64,000 bases of DNA from an uncultured Collinsella sp. (GCA_905210085.1 CAJLVJ010000001.1:98675-162674), one strand, 5' to 3'; positions 49,833 to 58,574 are shown, counted from the stretch's first letter. Notes: generated by a model from the letters alone, not told the origin. Program-made: numbers and translations.

Positions 49833-50672
49833 ATGTATAAGATCCTGGAGAAGACGCAGTTCTCGGAGAAGGTGTTCAAGTTCCGCATCGAGGCGCCCGC
49901 AATCGCCAAGCATGCGCACGCTGGACAGTTCCTCATGGTCCGCGCCAACGAGACGGGCGAGCGCGTCCCGTTTACCCTGGCCGGCTGGAACGGTGACGAG
50001 GGCTGGGTCGAGTTCATCTTCATGGTGATCGGCAAGACCACCGAGATGCTGTCCACCTACGAGGCCGGCGAGTCGCTGCGCGACGTCGTGGGCCCGCTGG
50101 GCGTTCCCACCGAGATGGCCGAGGGCCCCTGCGCCGTCATTGGTGGCGGCGTCGGCCTGGCAATTGCCTTCCCGGTCGCCAAGCACCTGGTCGAGACCGG
50201 TCACGAGGTGCATGCCATCATGGGCGCCCGCACCAAGGACCTCCTGCTCATGGAGGACCAGTTCCGCGAGCTCCTCGACGAGGACCACATCCACATCACC
50301 ACTGACGACGGTTCCTACGGCGAGCAGGGCGTTGTCACCGCTCCGCTGGAGCGCCTGCTGCAGGACAAGGCCGTGAGCCAGGTCTTCTGCGTCGGCCCCG
50401 TTCCGATGATGAAGTTCTCGACCCTCACCGCCCAGAAGTACGACACCCCCATCACCGCGTCGCTCAACCCCATCATGGTTGACGGCACCGGTATGTGCGG
50501 CTGCTGCCGCGTCGAGGTGGGCGGCGTGACCAAGTTCGCTTGCGTCGACGGCCCCGACTTCGATGCCACCCTGGTCGACTGGGATGACCTTCGTGCCCGC
50601 CAGGCCGCTTACCGTTCCGAAGAGGGCGAGTCCCTCAAGGCCTATGAGGAAAAGAGCTGCGCATGCCACTAG
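49833..50672 (+). CDS. nfnA: NADH-dependent ferredoxin:NADP+ oxidoreductase, small subunit
   Basis: 279 aa. It has an FAD/NAD(H)-binding ferredoxin-reductase fold of the dihydroorotate-dehydrogenase-electron-transfer type: PFTLAGWNGDEGW, then VIGGGVGLAIAFPVA (about 104-118), with a C-terminal [2Fe-2S] site MCGCCRV (about 222-228) and FACVDGPDFDA. The pairing with the GltD-like gene, overlapping by 10 nt, is the NfnAB arrangement: electron bifurcation between NADH, ferredoxin and NADP. The alternative, an SudBA-type sulfide dehydrogenase, has the same architecture. GAGAGGGG precedes the ATG. Confidence 0.85.
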   Translation: MYKILEKTQFSEKVFKFRIEAPAIAKHAHAGQFLMVRANETGERVPFTLAGWNGDEGWVEFIFMVIGKTTEMLSTYEAGESLRDVVGPLGVPTEMAEGPCAVIGGGVGLAIAFPVAKHLVETGHEVHAIMGARTKDLLLMEDQFRELLDEDHIHITTDDGSYGEQGVVTAPLERLLQDKAVSQVFCVGPVPMMKFSTLTAQKYDTPITASLNPIMVDGTGMCGCCRVEVGGVTKFACVDGPDFDATLVDWDDLRARQAAYRSEEGESLKAYEEKSCACH

Positions 50673-52072
50673 TTAACGGTCGTTTCGTTGCCGATATGAA
50701 GTCGCCCCGCACCCCCGATAACGAGGAGCCGGCTGCCGAGCGCGCCTGCGACTTCCGCCCCGTCGACAAGGGCTTCACCGAGGAGATGGCGCTGGCCGAG
50801 GCCGAGCGCTGCCTCAACTGCAAGAAGCCGTTCTGTGTTGAGGGCTGCCCCGTCAACATCAACATCCCCCGCTTTATCGAGCAGATCCGCGCGAAGGACT
50901 TCGGCGGCGCCCTCGATACCATCCGCGAGGACTCCATGCTTCCCGCTATCTGCGGCCGTGTCTGCCCGCAGGAGAACCAGTGCGAGGGCAAGTGCATCCG
51001 TGGTAAGAAGTCCGAGCCTGTGGCCATCGGCCAGCTCGAGCGCTTCCTGGGTGACCGCCCCGAGCTCGCCTCCACGCCCAAGATGGCCCCCAAGAACGGC
51101 AAGAAGGTCGCCGTCGTCGGCTCCGGCCCGTCCGGCATCACCTGCGCCGGCGAGCTCGCCCGCAACGGCTTTGACGTCACCGTCTTTGAGGCCTTCTTCA
51201 CCGGCGGCGGCGTGCTGGTCTACGGCATCCCCGAGTTCCGTCTGCCCAAGGCAGTCGTCAAGCGCGAGATTGACGGCCTGGAGGACATGGGCGTCAAGTT
51301 TGAGTACAACTCCGTCGTGGGCAACATGGCCACGGCCGAGGAGCTGTTCGAGCAGGGCTTCGACGCCATCTACGTGGCGACCGGCGCTGGCCTGCCCAAG
51401 TTCCTCAACGTCCCCGGCGAGAATCTGCCCAACGTCTTCTTCGCGAACGAGTACCTCACCCGCGTGAACCTGATGAAGGCCAACAAGTTCCCCGAGTACG
51501 ACACCCCCACCAAGCACGGCAAGAACGTCGTCGTCTTTGGTGGCGGCAACGTGGCTATGGACGCCGTCCGTACCGCCAAGCGCCTGGGCGCCGAGCACGC
51601 CATCATCGCCTACCGTCGTACCGAGGACGAGATGCCCTGCCGTCGTGCCGAGCTGCACCACGCCAAGGCCGAGGGCGTCGAGGTTCTGCCGCTCGTTTCC
51701 CCGCTCGAGTTTGTCGCTGGCGAGGACGGCTCCGTGTGCGCCGTCAAGGTCCAGAAGATGGAGCTCGGCGAGCCCGATGAGTCCGGCCGTCGTCGCCCGG
51801 TGCCCATCGAGGGCGCCATCGAGGAGATTCCCTGCGACGTCGCAATCTCGGCTATCGGTACCAACGCCAACCCCTTCGCAAAGAAGATCGGCGGCAAGAT
51901 GGAGCTCAACAAGTGGGGCTACATCGTCGCCGACGAGGAGACCGGCCAGACCACCGATCCCCGCATCTGGGCCGGCGGCGACATCGTCACCGGTGCCGCT
52001 ACGGTCATTCTGGCGATGGGCGCCGGCAAGAAGGCCGCCGCTTCCATCACCAAGAGCCTGCTGGGCGAGTAA
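50663..52072 (+). CDS. nfnB: NfnB-like large subunit (glutamate synthase small-chain family)
   Basis: 469 aa. The N-terminal Fe-S domain has CLNCKKPFCVEGCPVNINIP (about 52-71) and ICGRVCPQENQCEGKC (about 96-111), giving two [4Fe-4S] clusters. The FAD fold is VVGSGPSGITCAGELA (about 151-166) and the NADPH fold VVFGGGNVAMDAVRTAKRLG (about 291-310). It ends in GDIVTGAATVILAMGAGKKA, the family C-terminus. The ATG lies inside the last codons of nfnA. It supplies NADPH from NADH plus reduced ferredoxin, or the reverse. Confidence 0.88.
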   Translation: MPLVNGRFVADMKSPRTPDNEEPAAERACDFRPVDKGFTEEMALAEAERCLNCKKPFCVEGCPVNINIPRFIEQIRAKDFGGALDTIREDSMLPAICGRVCPQENQCEGKCIRGKKSEPVAIGQLERFLGDRPELASTPKMAPKNGKKVAVVGSGPSGITCAGELARNGFDVTVFEAFFTGGGVLVYGIPEFRLPKAVVKREIDGLEDMGVKFEYNSVVGNMATAEELFEQGFDAIYVATGAGLPKFLNVPGENLPNVFFANEYLTRVNLMKANKFPEYDTPTKHGKNVVVFGGGNVAMDAVRTAKRLGAEHAIIAYRRTEDEMPCRRAELHHAKAEGVEVLPLVSPLEFVAGEDGSVCAVKVQKMELGEPDESGRRRPVPIEGAIEEIPCDVAISAIGTNANPFAKKIGGKMELNKWGYIVADEETGQTTDPRIWAGGDIVTGAATVILAMGAGKKAAASITKSLLGE

Positions 52073-52100
52073 TCACCTACAGCGTTAGCCATCAAACGGC

Positions 52101-52140
52101 AAAGTCCCCGTCGAGCACACGCCCGGCGGGGACTTTTTCT
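52101..52140 (+). terminator. Intrinsic terminator of nfnAB
   Basis: AAAGTCCCCG and CGGGGACTTT form a 10-bp stem extended by partly paired loop bases, with a TTTTTCT tail. Confidence 0.85.
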
Positions 52141-52154
52141 ATGCCGATCGCCCT

Positions 52155-52189
52155 ACCACCGCAAAGGTGCCTGTCCCCCTTGCGGTGGT
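52155..52189. repeat. Small palindrome with REP-like core
   Basis: ACCACCGCAA/TTGCGGTGGT, perfect 10-bp arms around a 15-nt loop that includes CTGTCCCC. It lies between convergent nfnB and the kinase-like gene, and resembles the arm of the 40776 cassette (TTGCGGTGG). Confidence 0.5.
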
Positions 52190-52198
52190 TTTGGTCGG

Positions 52199-52822
52199 CT
52201 AGCCTTCGAGCTGCGCCACCTTGTAGCGGTAGGCTGCGGCGATGACGTCCTTGCAGCCTTCGCGGCCCAACTTGGCGCGGTTGACGACGATATCCTTACC
52301 GCTCGTCATCTTCCACTTTCCGGCGCTATAGCGCTTATAGAACGCCTCGCGCGCCTTCTGCTGCTGCTTGACCAGCTTGGCGCCCTTCTTTTTGTTAAGG
52401 CCGCGCTTCTTGCGCACGATCTCGACGCGGTCCTCAAAGGGAGCGGTCACTAGCACGGCAATGTGGTTGGGGTTGTTGCGCAGCAGATAATCGGACAGGC
52501 GGCCTTCGATAATGCAGCTCTCGGTCTCGCCCAGGTCCAAAATCACCTGGCTCATCTTTTGGAATAATTTGTCCGAGTACGAACGGGCATCGTAACGGTC
52601 GGGCAGAAACGCCATGTTCTCCACAGCCAGACGCTCGTCGTAGGCGGCCATCTTGTCGAGCGACTCGCCCGCGTGCAGCGACGCACGCACCAGCAGCTCG
52701 TTATCGTACAGCGGAATCCCCAACTCGTCGGCAAGCATGCGACCAATCTCGTGGCCCTCGGCGCCAAAGTCGCGCGCGATGGTAATGACCACAGGATTCT
52801 TCTTGTTCTCCAGATCGCTCAT
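52199..52822 (-). CDS. Cytidylate kinase-like family protein
   Basis: 207 aa. Cytidylate_kin2 family: VVITIARDFGAEGHEIGRML (about 11-30) is a P-loop-like segment without the canonical GxxGxGKS/T, then YDNELLVRAS and CIIEGRLSDYLL. The region KKRGLNKKKGAKLVKQQQKA is a basic lid-like segment. These proteins are common in Firmicutes and Actinobacteria; substrate and activity are not established, and it is not the housekeeping Cmk. AGAAAGGA precedes ATG 52822. Confidence 0.75.
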   Translation of the reverse strand: MSDLENKKNPVVITIARDFGAEGHEIGRMLADELGIPLYDNELLVRASLHAGESLDKMAAYDERLAVENMAFLPDRYDARSYSDKLFQKMSQVILDLGETESCIIEGRLSDYLLRNNPNHIAVLVTAPFEDRVEIVRKKRGLNKKKGAKLVKQQQKAREAFYKRYSAGKWKMTSGKDIVVNRAKLGREGCKDVIAAAYRYKVAQLEG

Positions 52823-52839
52823 CGCGATTCCTTTCTCTA

Positions 52840-52868
52840 TGTGACAAAGGGGCTGTCCCTTTGTCACA
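52840..52868 (-). terminator. Perfect palindrome after the amino-acid permease gene
   Basis: TGTGACAAAGGG and CCCTTTGTCACA, perfect 12-bp arms, 5-nt loop, 3 bp past the permease stop codon and 17 bp before the kinase-like start. It belongs to the GGGACAG-type intergenic repeats and probably separates the two minus-strand units. Confidence 0.6.
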
Positions 52869-52870
52869 TT

Positions 52871-53509
52871 CTACGCTGCCACCATTCGCCTCTGATACGC
52901 GCGGACCAGCAGCGAGATACCAAAGTTGAGCACAAAGTACATCGCAAACACCAGGCCGTAGAGCATAAGCACCTGCGACAGGTCGATCGCGTGGGCCATC
53001 ACGACGTTTGCCGTGTACATGAGCTCGGCCACGTTAATGCCCGAAAGATACGAGCTGTCCTTAATGACGGTCGTGCACTGGCTAAACAGCGCCGGAATGA
53101 TCGTCTTAAACGTCTGCGGCAGAATGATGTAGCGCATGGTGGCAAAGAAGCCGAAGCCCTGGCTCTGCGCTGCCTCAAACTGGCCGCGCGGAATCGAGTT
53201 GAGGCCGCCGCGCACAATCTCGGCCATAACAGCGCTGGTAAACAGCGTAAAGGCGATGGTCGAAATCACAATGTCCAAACCCTGCACCGTAAAGTAGATA
53301 AACAGAATCCACAGCAGGTTCGGCGTGCAACGGAACAGCTCGATATAGGCGCTCACCAAAATACGGAACGGGCGGGGCGCATAGCTTTTAACGAGCGCCA
53401 GCACCGTACCAAAGATGAGCGAGAAAAAGATCGACAGCGCCGAGATCTCGATCGTCTTAACAAAGCCGCCCCAGATGTAGAGCAGGTTGGTCGCGTTGAA
53501 GATTTCCAT
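52871..53509 (-). CDS. Amino-acid ABC transporter permease (second)
   Basis: 212 aa, HisM/GlnP family. Helices are at about 15-40, 57-80, 88-105 and 178-205. The permease signature around RGGLNSIPRGQFEAAQSQGF (about 100-119) contains the EAA-like loop that docks on the ATPase. GGAGG lies ahead of the ATG and overlaps the stop codon of the first permease gene. Last gene of an ATPase-binding protein-permease-permease operon for a polar amino acid. Confidence 0.9.
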   Translation of the reverse strand: MEIFNATNLLYIWGGFVKTIEISALSIFFSLIFGTVLALVKSYAPRPFRILVSAYIELFRCTPNLLWILFIYFTVQGLDIVISTIAFTLFTSAVMAEIVRGGLNSIPRGQFEAAQSQGFGFFATMRYIILPQTFKTIIPALFSQCTTVIKDSSYLSGINVAELMYTANVVMAHAIDLSQVLMLYGLVFAMYFVLNFGISLLVRAYQRRMVAA

Positions 53510-53512
53510 GCG

Positions 53513-54259
53513 CTAGGCCTCCTCTACGTTGTCGAGCCCCAGCTCGGCCAGGCTCACGCCGCGCGGACGCTCCTTGGAGCGGCGCTCGAGCCACTGCACC
53601 AGCATGGCGAGCGGAAAGCAGATGATGAAGTACATAAGGCAGCAGACGATGTATCCCTGCAGGTAACCGTACAGACTCACAAAGTTGTCGGAACGGTACA
53701 TAAGGTCGCCGCCGGCCACAAGCGCCAGCACCGACGTGTTCTTGACCAGGTTGAGTGCCTGGTTACACAGCGGCGGCAGAATGATCTTGAATGTCTGGGG
53801 CAGCACGATGTACCAGTACGCCTGCGCACGGGTGAAGCCCTGGCTCTGGGCCGCCTCCATCTGACCGCGCGGAACCGCCTCGATACCAGTGCGGATGACC
53901 TCCGAAATGTAGGCCGCGTGATACAGGCCCACACCCAAGAAGCCCAGCACGAACGGAGCGATGCGCACCGGCTGGTCGGCACCGGTTATGGCCTGCAAAA
54001 ACTGCGGACCGGCCATGTACATAAAGAGCACCTGTACGGGCAACGGGGTGTTCTGGTAAAACTCCACGTACACGCGGCTTATGGCGCGCAGCACGCGCGA
54101 ACGAGTGGTAGAGAACACGCCCAGCAGCGTGCCCAGCACCAGCGACAGCAGCAGACCGGCAACGACCACCTGCAGCGTCACGCCAAAGCCCTCCCAGAAG
54201 GGCCCCATGTTTTGAAATGTCGTCGACCAACGGTCGGCGTCAAATAATCCTTCGAGCAT
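53513..54259 (-). CDS. Amino-acid ABC transporter permease (first)
   Basis: About 248 aa, HisQ/GlnP family, with EAVPRGQMEAAQSQGFTRAQ (about 132-151) as the EAA loop. It would form a heterodimeric channel with the adjacent permease. Starts at 54259, with AAGGAAGGA upstream; the earlier in-frame start is inside the binding-protein gene. The C-terminus is polar (PRGVSLAELGLDNVEEA). Confidence 0.9.
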   Translation of the reverse strand: MLEGLFDADRWSTTFQNMGPFWEGFGVTLQVVVAGLLLSLVLGTLLGVFSTTRSRVLRAISRVYVEFYQNTPLPVQVLFMYMAGPQFLQAITGADQPVRIAPFVLGFLGVGLYHAAYISEVIRTGIEAVPRGQMEAAQSQGFTRAQAYWYIVLPQTFKIILPPLCNQALNLVKNTSVLALVAGGDLMYRSDNFVSLYGYLQGYIVCCLMYFIICFPLAMLVQWLERRSKERPRGVSLAELGLDNVEEA

Positions 54260-54284
54260 TTGATTCCTTCCTTGGACGATGCGC

Positions 54285-55160
54285 CTATACAAGACCCCAG
54301 GTCTTGACCTCTTGGTCGAGCCAGCCGTCGGCCAGGCGATCGCAAATCACCTGATCGACCACGGCCGAAAGGTCGCAGCCCTTCTTGGTCGCCACGCCGT
54401 AGCCCTGCTCGCCAAACTTGACCTCGGGCTGCAGCAGCTCAACGGTCTCGTTCATGTAACCGGCCAGCGTGGAGCGGTCCATGGCAAAGACGTCGATATT
54501 GCCGGCGTCGAGCGAGCTCTTGATGATGGGGTAGCCGCTAAAGGCCCTAAACTCTGGTTTGCAGCTAAAGCCGTTGTCCTTGATCATCTGCTCGATGAGG
54601 CCCTGTGTGGTGGCACCCTGGCTCACACCAATGACCTTGCCATCCAGATCTTCAATCGAGGTAAAGCCCGAACGCTTCTTGACCATAAGTCCCACGTAGT
54701 CGGTACGGTACGGCGTCGAGAAATCCCAGCTCTTCTTGCGCTCGTCGGTGATGGTGTAGGTCGCCGCGACCACGTCGAGCTGGCCGTTATCGATCAGCGG
54801 GCCGCGCGTCTTGGGCGTTACGTCGGTAAACTCGACAAGCTCCTGGGCACGGGCATCCTTGTAGCTCACGCCAAAGACGGCAGCGGCGATCTGGTAGCAC
54901 AAATCGACTTCCATGCCCTCAAAGCGGCCCTTGGCGGTGTCGTAATAGCCATAGCCGGGAACGTCTTTCTTAACGCCGGCATTCAGATGGCCACGCGATT
55001 TGATGGCCGCAAGCTTGGACCCCTTGTCGGAGTCCTCGCCGCTGGTGGAGTTGCCGCAACCGGTAAGCGCGGTCCCCGTCAGCGCAAGCATGCCGGCGCC
55101 AGCCAGCTGCAAAAAGTGACGGCGCGACACGGCCGCCCTCGTCATATCCGTCATGTCCAT
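54285..55160 (-). CDS. Amino-acid ABC transporter substrate-binding lipoprotein
   Basis: About 291 aa. The N-terminus has a twin-arginine-like SRRHFLQ motif, a hydrophobic stretch and a lipobox LTGC (about 32-35), so it is probably a Tat-exported lipoprotein. The mature part is an SBP_bac_3 domain (PBP type 2) with GKVIGVSQGATTQGLIEQMI and DRSTLAGYM. Ligand is probably glutamine, glutamate or aspartate-like; not decided. The start codon is uncertain among closely spaced ATGs (55160, 55145); AGGCG precedes 55160. Confidence 0.88.
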   Translation of the reverse strand: MDMTDMTRAAVSRRHFLQLAGAGMLALTGTALTGCGNSTSGEDSDKGSKLAAIKSRGHLNAGVKKDVPGYGYYDTAKGRFEGMEVDLCYQIAAAVFGVSYKDARAQELVEFTDVTPKTRGPLIDNGQLDVVAATYTITDERKKSWDFSTPYRTDYVGLMVKKRSGFTSIEDLDGKVIGVSQGATTQGLIEQMIKDNGFSCKPEFRAFSGYPIIKSSLDAGNIDVFAMDRSTLAGYMNETVELLQPEVKFGEQGYGVATKKGCDLSAVVDQVICDRLADGWLDQEVKTWGLV

Positions 55161-55168
55161 CACCGCGC

Positions 55169-55900
55169 CTAGTGCAGAATCTTGGACAGGAACTCGCGGC
55201 AGCGCGGGTTCTCGGGGTTATCGAAGAAGTGCTCAGGCGTGCCCTCCTCCAGAATGCGGCCGTCCTCCATAAAGATGACGCGGTCGGCCACCTGGCGCGC
55301 AAAGCCCATCTCATGCGTCACGCAGATCATGGTGATATCCTCCTGCGCGAGCTCAATCATAACGTCCAGAACCTCCTGGACCATCTCGGGGTCGAGCGCC
55401 GAGGTCGGTTCGTCAAACAGGATGATGGGCTGCTTGGTGCACAGGGCACGGGCGATGGCGATGCGCTGCTGCTGACCGCCCGAGAGGTTCTGCGGATACT
55501 CGCCGGCCTTATGCGCCATGCCGACGCGCTTGAGCGCGGCGATGGCGACCTCGGTCGCCTCCTCCTTGCTCTTCTTTTGCAGCTTGATGGGCGCGAGCGT
55601 CAGGTTGCCGAGCACCGTCATGTTGGGATACAGGTTGAACTGCTGAAACACCATGGAACTATACTTGCGAGCCATCTCCAGGTGATTCTTTTTGGTGAGC
55701 GGCGTACCGTCGATGACGACCTCGCCCGACGTGGGCTCCTCAAGATAATCGACACAGCGGATGAGCGTCGACTTACCCGAACCGGAGGGCCCGATCATTA
55801 CGAGCTTCTCGCCGCGCTTGACGGTGAGGTTGATATCTTTGAGCACATGCAGGTCGCCAAAGTACTTGTTGAGATGCTTGATCTCGATCATGTCTGCCAT
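55169..55900 (-). CDS. Amino-acid ABC transporter ATPase (GlnQ/HisP-like)
   Basis: 243 aa. Walker [10 protein letters not shown] (about 37-45), Q-loop [17 protein letters not shown], signature LSGGQQQR (about 138-145), Walker [16 protein letters not shown] and the His switch [14 protein letters not shown] are all intact. It is the first gene of the four-gene uptake operon. The upstream gap holds a REP-type palindrome at 56007-56073. Confidence 0.94.
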   Translation of the reverse strand: MADMIEIKHLNKYFGDLHVLKDINLTVKRGEKLVMIGPSGSGKSTLIRCVDYLEEPTSGEVVIDGTPLTKKNHLEMARKYSSMVFQQFNLYPNMTVLGNLTLAPIKLQKKSKEEATEVAIAALKRVGMAHKAGEYPQNLSGGQQQRIAIARALCTKQPIILFDEPTSALDPEMVQEVLDVMIELAQEDITMICVTHEMGFARQVADRVIFMEDGRILEEGTPEHFFDNPENPRCREFLSKILH

Positions 55901-56006
55901 GAATGTCCCTTCCCTGCGTTTACACGAGTTGAACTATTGTACGGAAAGAACCGCGTTTCCGCAGCCCACACTACATTCCCGTAAAGAACCCGCAACCTTC
56001 CACTCA

Positions 56007-56073
56007 CTCATTGGGGACAGACTTAAATGAGTGCCTACTCATTGGGCACTCATTTAAGTCTGTCCCCAATGAG
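56007..56073. repeat. REP-type palindrome, perfect 27-bp arms
   Basis: Arms 56007-56033 and 56047-56073 are exact inverted repeats containing TTGGGGACAGACTTAAATGA, with a 13-nt loop. It lies between the amino-acid ABC operon promoter and the yqeY terminator. Confidence 0.85.
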
Positions 56074-56086
56074 CGCCCAGCCCAGC

Positions 56087-56118
56087 AAAAAGGGGCGCGA
56101 CCATGACGGCCACGCCCC
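56087..56118 (-). terminator. Terminator of yqeY
   Basis: On the minus strand a stem GGGGCGTGGCC/GGTCGCGCCCC (G-T pairs) is followed by TTTTT, 30 bp past the stop codon. Confidence 0.8.
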
Positions 56119-56147
56119 CTCAACATCAACTATGTACCGCTCGGCCC

Positions 56148-56591
56148 TTACGCAAGCTTTGCGCCGACGATCTTTGCTGCGGCCGGCTTGTCGAAGTTGC
56201 CGCCGGTGGCCTTGCCCAGGGCGCCCATGACCTGGCCCATCTGCTTCTTGGACGTGGCACCCAACTCGGCGATGACCTGCTCGATCAGAGCCTCGAGCTC
56301 CTCGCCCGAAACCTGCGCGGGCAGCAGGCTCTCTAGAATCTTGACCTGCTCGGTCAGGTTGTCGGTACGCTCCTGGTCGGTGCCGGCCTTGATAGACATC
56401 TCCAGCGTCTCGCTCGTCTGCTTAATCAGACGCTTGATCATGCTGTTGACGTCTTCCTCGGTCACATCGCGGCGCTCGTTGACCTCGATATTCTTCACCT
56501 CGGCCTTAACCTGGCGAATGATGGACAGGCGAACCTTGTCCTTGGCCTTCATGGCCGCGATCATTTCTTTCTGCAGCTCTTCGTTGGTCAT
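56148..56591 (-). CDS. yqeY: GatB/YqeY-domain protein
   Basis: 147 aa, all-helical. Matches the YqeY family: LSIIRQVKAEVKNIEVNERR (about 22-41), then LLPAQVSGEELEALIEQVIA and GQVMGALGKATGGNFDKPA, the C-terminal tail homologous to the tRNA-binding tail of GatB. It is thought to interact with tRNA or aid amidotransferase-type aminoacylation; biochemical role unproven. GAGGA lies 9 nt before ATG 56591. The parvulin gene lies upstream on the same strand. Confidence 0.9.
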   Translation of the reverse strand: MTNEELQKEMIAAMKAKDKVRLSIIRQVKAEVKNIEVNERRDVTEEDVNSMIKRLIKQTSETLEMSIKAGTDQERTDNLTEQVKILESLLPAQVSGEELEALIEQVIAELGATSKKQMGQVMGALGKATGGNFDKPAAAKIVGAKLA

Positions 56592-56645
56592 CTGCAAATC
56601 CTCTCTAATAGCGTGGGCGGCACTCACGCGAGCGCCGCCCCATGA

Positions 56646-57866
56646 TTACTCAGTCGTCGACGAATCGTCGGTCGAACTCTTGGTGACGCCCTTCAGGCTG
56701 ACGTTGTACGGCACGTCCTTGGGCATGGGGTTAACGGTGATGTCGGCATCCTTCTTGTACTGCTCCAGCCACTCGCTGTACGCAGTGCTTGCCGCCTGCG
56801 TCTTCACCACGTTGGAGACGTACTTCTTGATGTCCTTGGGCACCTGCTTAATGTCATCGACCTGATTATCGACATGGAAGTAGTCGGTGCACTTGATGAT
56901 GTGATAACCATAGGTCGACTCGACGACGTCGCTCACATCGCCCTTGTTGAGCCCCTCGAGCGCCGCCTGGTAGCTGTCGACGAAGGTAGTGAGCTTGTCC
57001 CAGCCAACATCGCCCTTCTTGTCCTTGGAGCCGGTGTCATCGGAGTACTGCTCCACGGCGTCCTCAAAGCTCAGCTCACCGGAGTTGATCTTGTCCAGGC
57101 ACTCCTGCGCCTTGGCCTTGGCGGCAGCCTTGTCCTCGTCGGAAGCGTCGGAATCAACCTTGATCAGGATGTTCGACGAGCGGCGGGCGTCGTTGTAGTT
57201 AGACAGGTTCTCGTTGATGTAATCGACGATCTCGCTGTCCTTGGGCTTGCTGGTGGGTGCCACGGCATCCTTAAGCTTTTGCTGTGCTAGGCTCTCCTTG
57301 AGCGAGTCCTTGTAGGTGTCCTCGGTATAGCCGTAGGTCTTAAGGGTCTTCTTAAAGGTCTTGGCACCACCCGCGCTCTTGCACGCGTCCTTCCATGCCT
57401 TCTCGACCTCCTCGTCCGACACCGTCACGCCGTTCTCCTTCTGTGCCTGCTGAAGCAGAATTTGCTGGGTGTAGGAGTCGATGAGTTGCTTGCGGTACTT
57501 CTTGGGCGTGAGGTCGTTGTCAACCAGATACTGCGCCCAATCCTTGTCCTTGGTGTAGCCGTTGGACGTGCGCATGCTCATGATCTGCTTGGTCACGGTG
57601 TCCTCGGTGAGGTTGGTGCCGTTGATAGTGGCAGCAACACCGCCGGTCAGCTTGTAGCCCGAGGTGTCCTCAGCCTGCGACATAAGGCCGGAGCACGCCA
57701 TCGCCGAGACGGAAAGCAGCATCGCCAGCACGCCGATGACCACCAGAACGATCTTGACGGTCTTAGACACGCGGGTCTTGCGCTGCTTCTTGCGAGAGCT
57801 GGAGGCGGCGCGGGCCTGCTGCTCGGGCGTCGGCGCGGCCTCGGAGTTCTTTTTCTTATTTGCCAT
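56646..57866 (-). CDS. Membrane-anchored parvulin foldase (PrsA/SurA-like)
   Basis: About 406 aa. A charged cytoplasmic N-terminus (1-37), a single anchor helix (about 38-58) with a Cys near its end that is a poor lipobox, a SurA_N-like helical chaperone region (about 75-230) and a parvulin PPIase domain (about 240-345, with RRSSNILIKVDSDAS, FEDAVEQYSDDTGSKDKKGD, and YGYHIIKCTDY). It assists folding of exported proteins outside the membrane. AAAGG precedes ATG 57866. The C-terminus is Ser/Thr/Asp-rich. Confidence 0.88.
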   Translation of the reverse strand: MANKKKNSEAAPTPEQQARAASSSRKKQRKTRVSKTVKIVLVVIGVLAMLLSVSAMACSGLMSQAEDTSGYKLTGGVAATINGTNLTEDTVTKQIMSMRTSNGYTKDKDWAQYLVDNDLTPKKYRKQLIDSYTQQILLQQAQKENGVTVSDEEVEKAWKDACKSAGGAKTFKKTLKTYGYTEDTYKDSLKESLAQQKLKDAVAPTSKPKDSEIVDYINENLSNYNDARRSSNILIKVDSDASDEDKAAAKAKAQECLDKINSGELSFEDAVEQYSDDTGSKDKKGDVGWDKLTTFVDSYQAALEGLNKGDVSDVVESTYGYHIIKCTDYFHVDNQVDDIKQVPKDIKKYVSNVVKTQAASTAYSEWLEQYKKDADITVNPMPKDVPYNVSLKGVTKSSTDDSSTTE

Positions 57867-57937
57867 AGTTGGCCTTTCGCATAACGAATCGAACAAACGC
57901 CATTGTGTCACAACGCGGCCCCCGCGACACGCTTGGT

Positions 57938-58077
57938 GCATTGGGGACAGGTTAATCTGCACCATTTTGGTGCAAAGGGGACAGCTCTGGCAGCCGGCAG
58001 TTAGGGACGTTCCTTTTCTGCCGGCAGTTAGGGACAGTCCCCAAGTGCCGGCAGAAAAGGAACGTCCCCAAGTGCCG
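57938..58077. repeat. REP-like cluster with long nested palindrome
   Basis: First TTGGGGACAGGTTAATCTGC and GCACCATTTTGGTGC-type dyads (57943-57985), then one long palindrome 57995-58077 centred on GGGACAGTCCC with internal GGGACGTTCC/GGAACGTCCC and GCCGGCAGAAAAGGAA arms. It lies between the PTS IIA gene and the parvulin gene. Confidence 0.75.
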
Positions 58078-58090
58078 ACTCAGCCCCACC

Positions 58091-58555
58091 TTAGAAGTGA
58101 CGGCGGATGGCGTCGACCATGCCTTGGGGCGTGGTCTGGCCAAGCACATCGGCTGCAGCGTCGGCGTCCATAAAGATATTCATGAGCGCCTGAAGCGCCT
58201 CGACCTGGCCGCCCGGCTCGGCAATACCCAGGTTGATGACAATCTGCGCCGGCACGGGGGCACCCATGCCCGCCATAGCATTGAATGTCACGGGCACAGC
58301 AGGCTTTACCACCGCGATATAGGGCTTGGCCACAAATCCCGGATCGGTGTGCGGGATGGCGATGTTTGCCGCCGGCATAACGAGACCCGTGGGATAGGCG
58401 TCCTCGCGCGTGCGGACGGCGTTGAGCCAGCCCTCGGCAATGTAGCCGCGCGGGGCAAGCTCGCCCTCGAGCCGCGCAAATACCTCATCCGGCGTTGCAC
58501 ACTCCCAATCAAAAAACACCAGCTCAGGCGTAAACAGCGCTTCGTTATCCGCCAT
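58091..58555 (-). CDS. Orphan PTS EIIA (fructose/galactitol type)
   Basis: 154 aa, complete EIIA-2 domain. AANIAIPHTDPGFV (about 82-95) contains the phosphorylatable His of the IPHTD motif, typical of galactitol-like EIIA. No EIIB, EIIC or sugar genes are adjacent, so it may serve a distant permease or a regulatory phosphorelay. It is flanked on both sides by REP-like repeats. The gene has a short leader with GAGAGGTGAG ahead of the ATG. Confidence 0.85.
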   Translation of the reverse strand: MADNEALFTPELVFFDWECATPDEVFARLEGELAPRGYIAEGWLNAVRTREDAYPTGLVMPAANIAIPHTDPGFVAKPYIAVVKPAVPVTFNAMAGMGAPVPAQIVINLGIAEPGGQVEALQALMNIFMDADAAADVLGQTTPQGMVDAIRRHF

Positions 58556-58574
58556 GCGCTCACCTCTCTCATCT

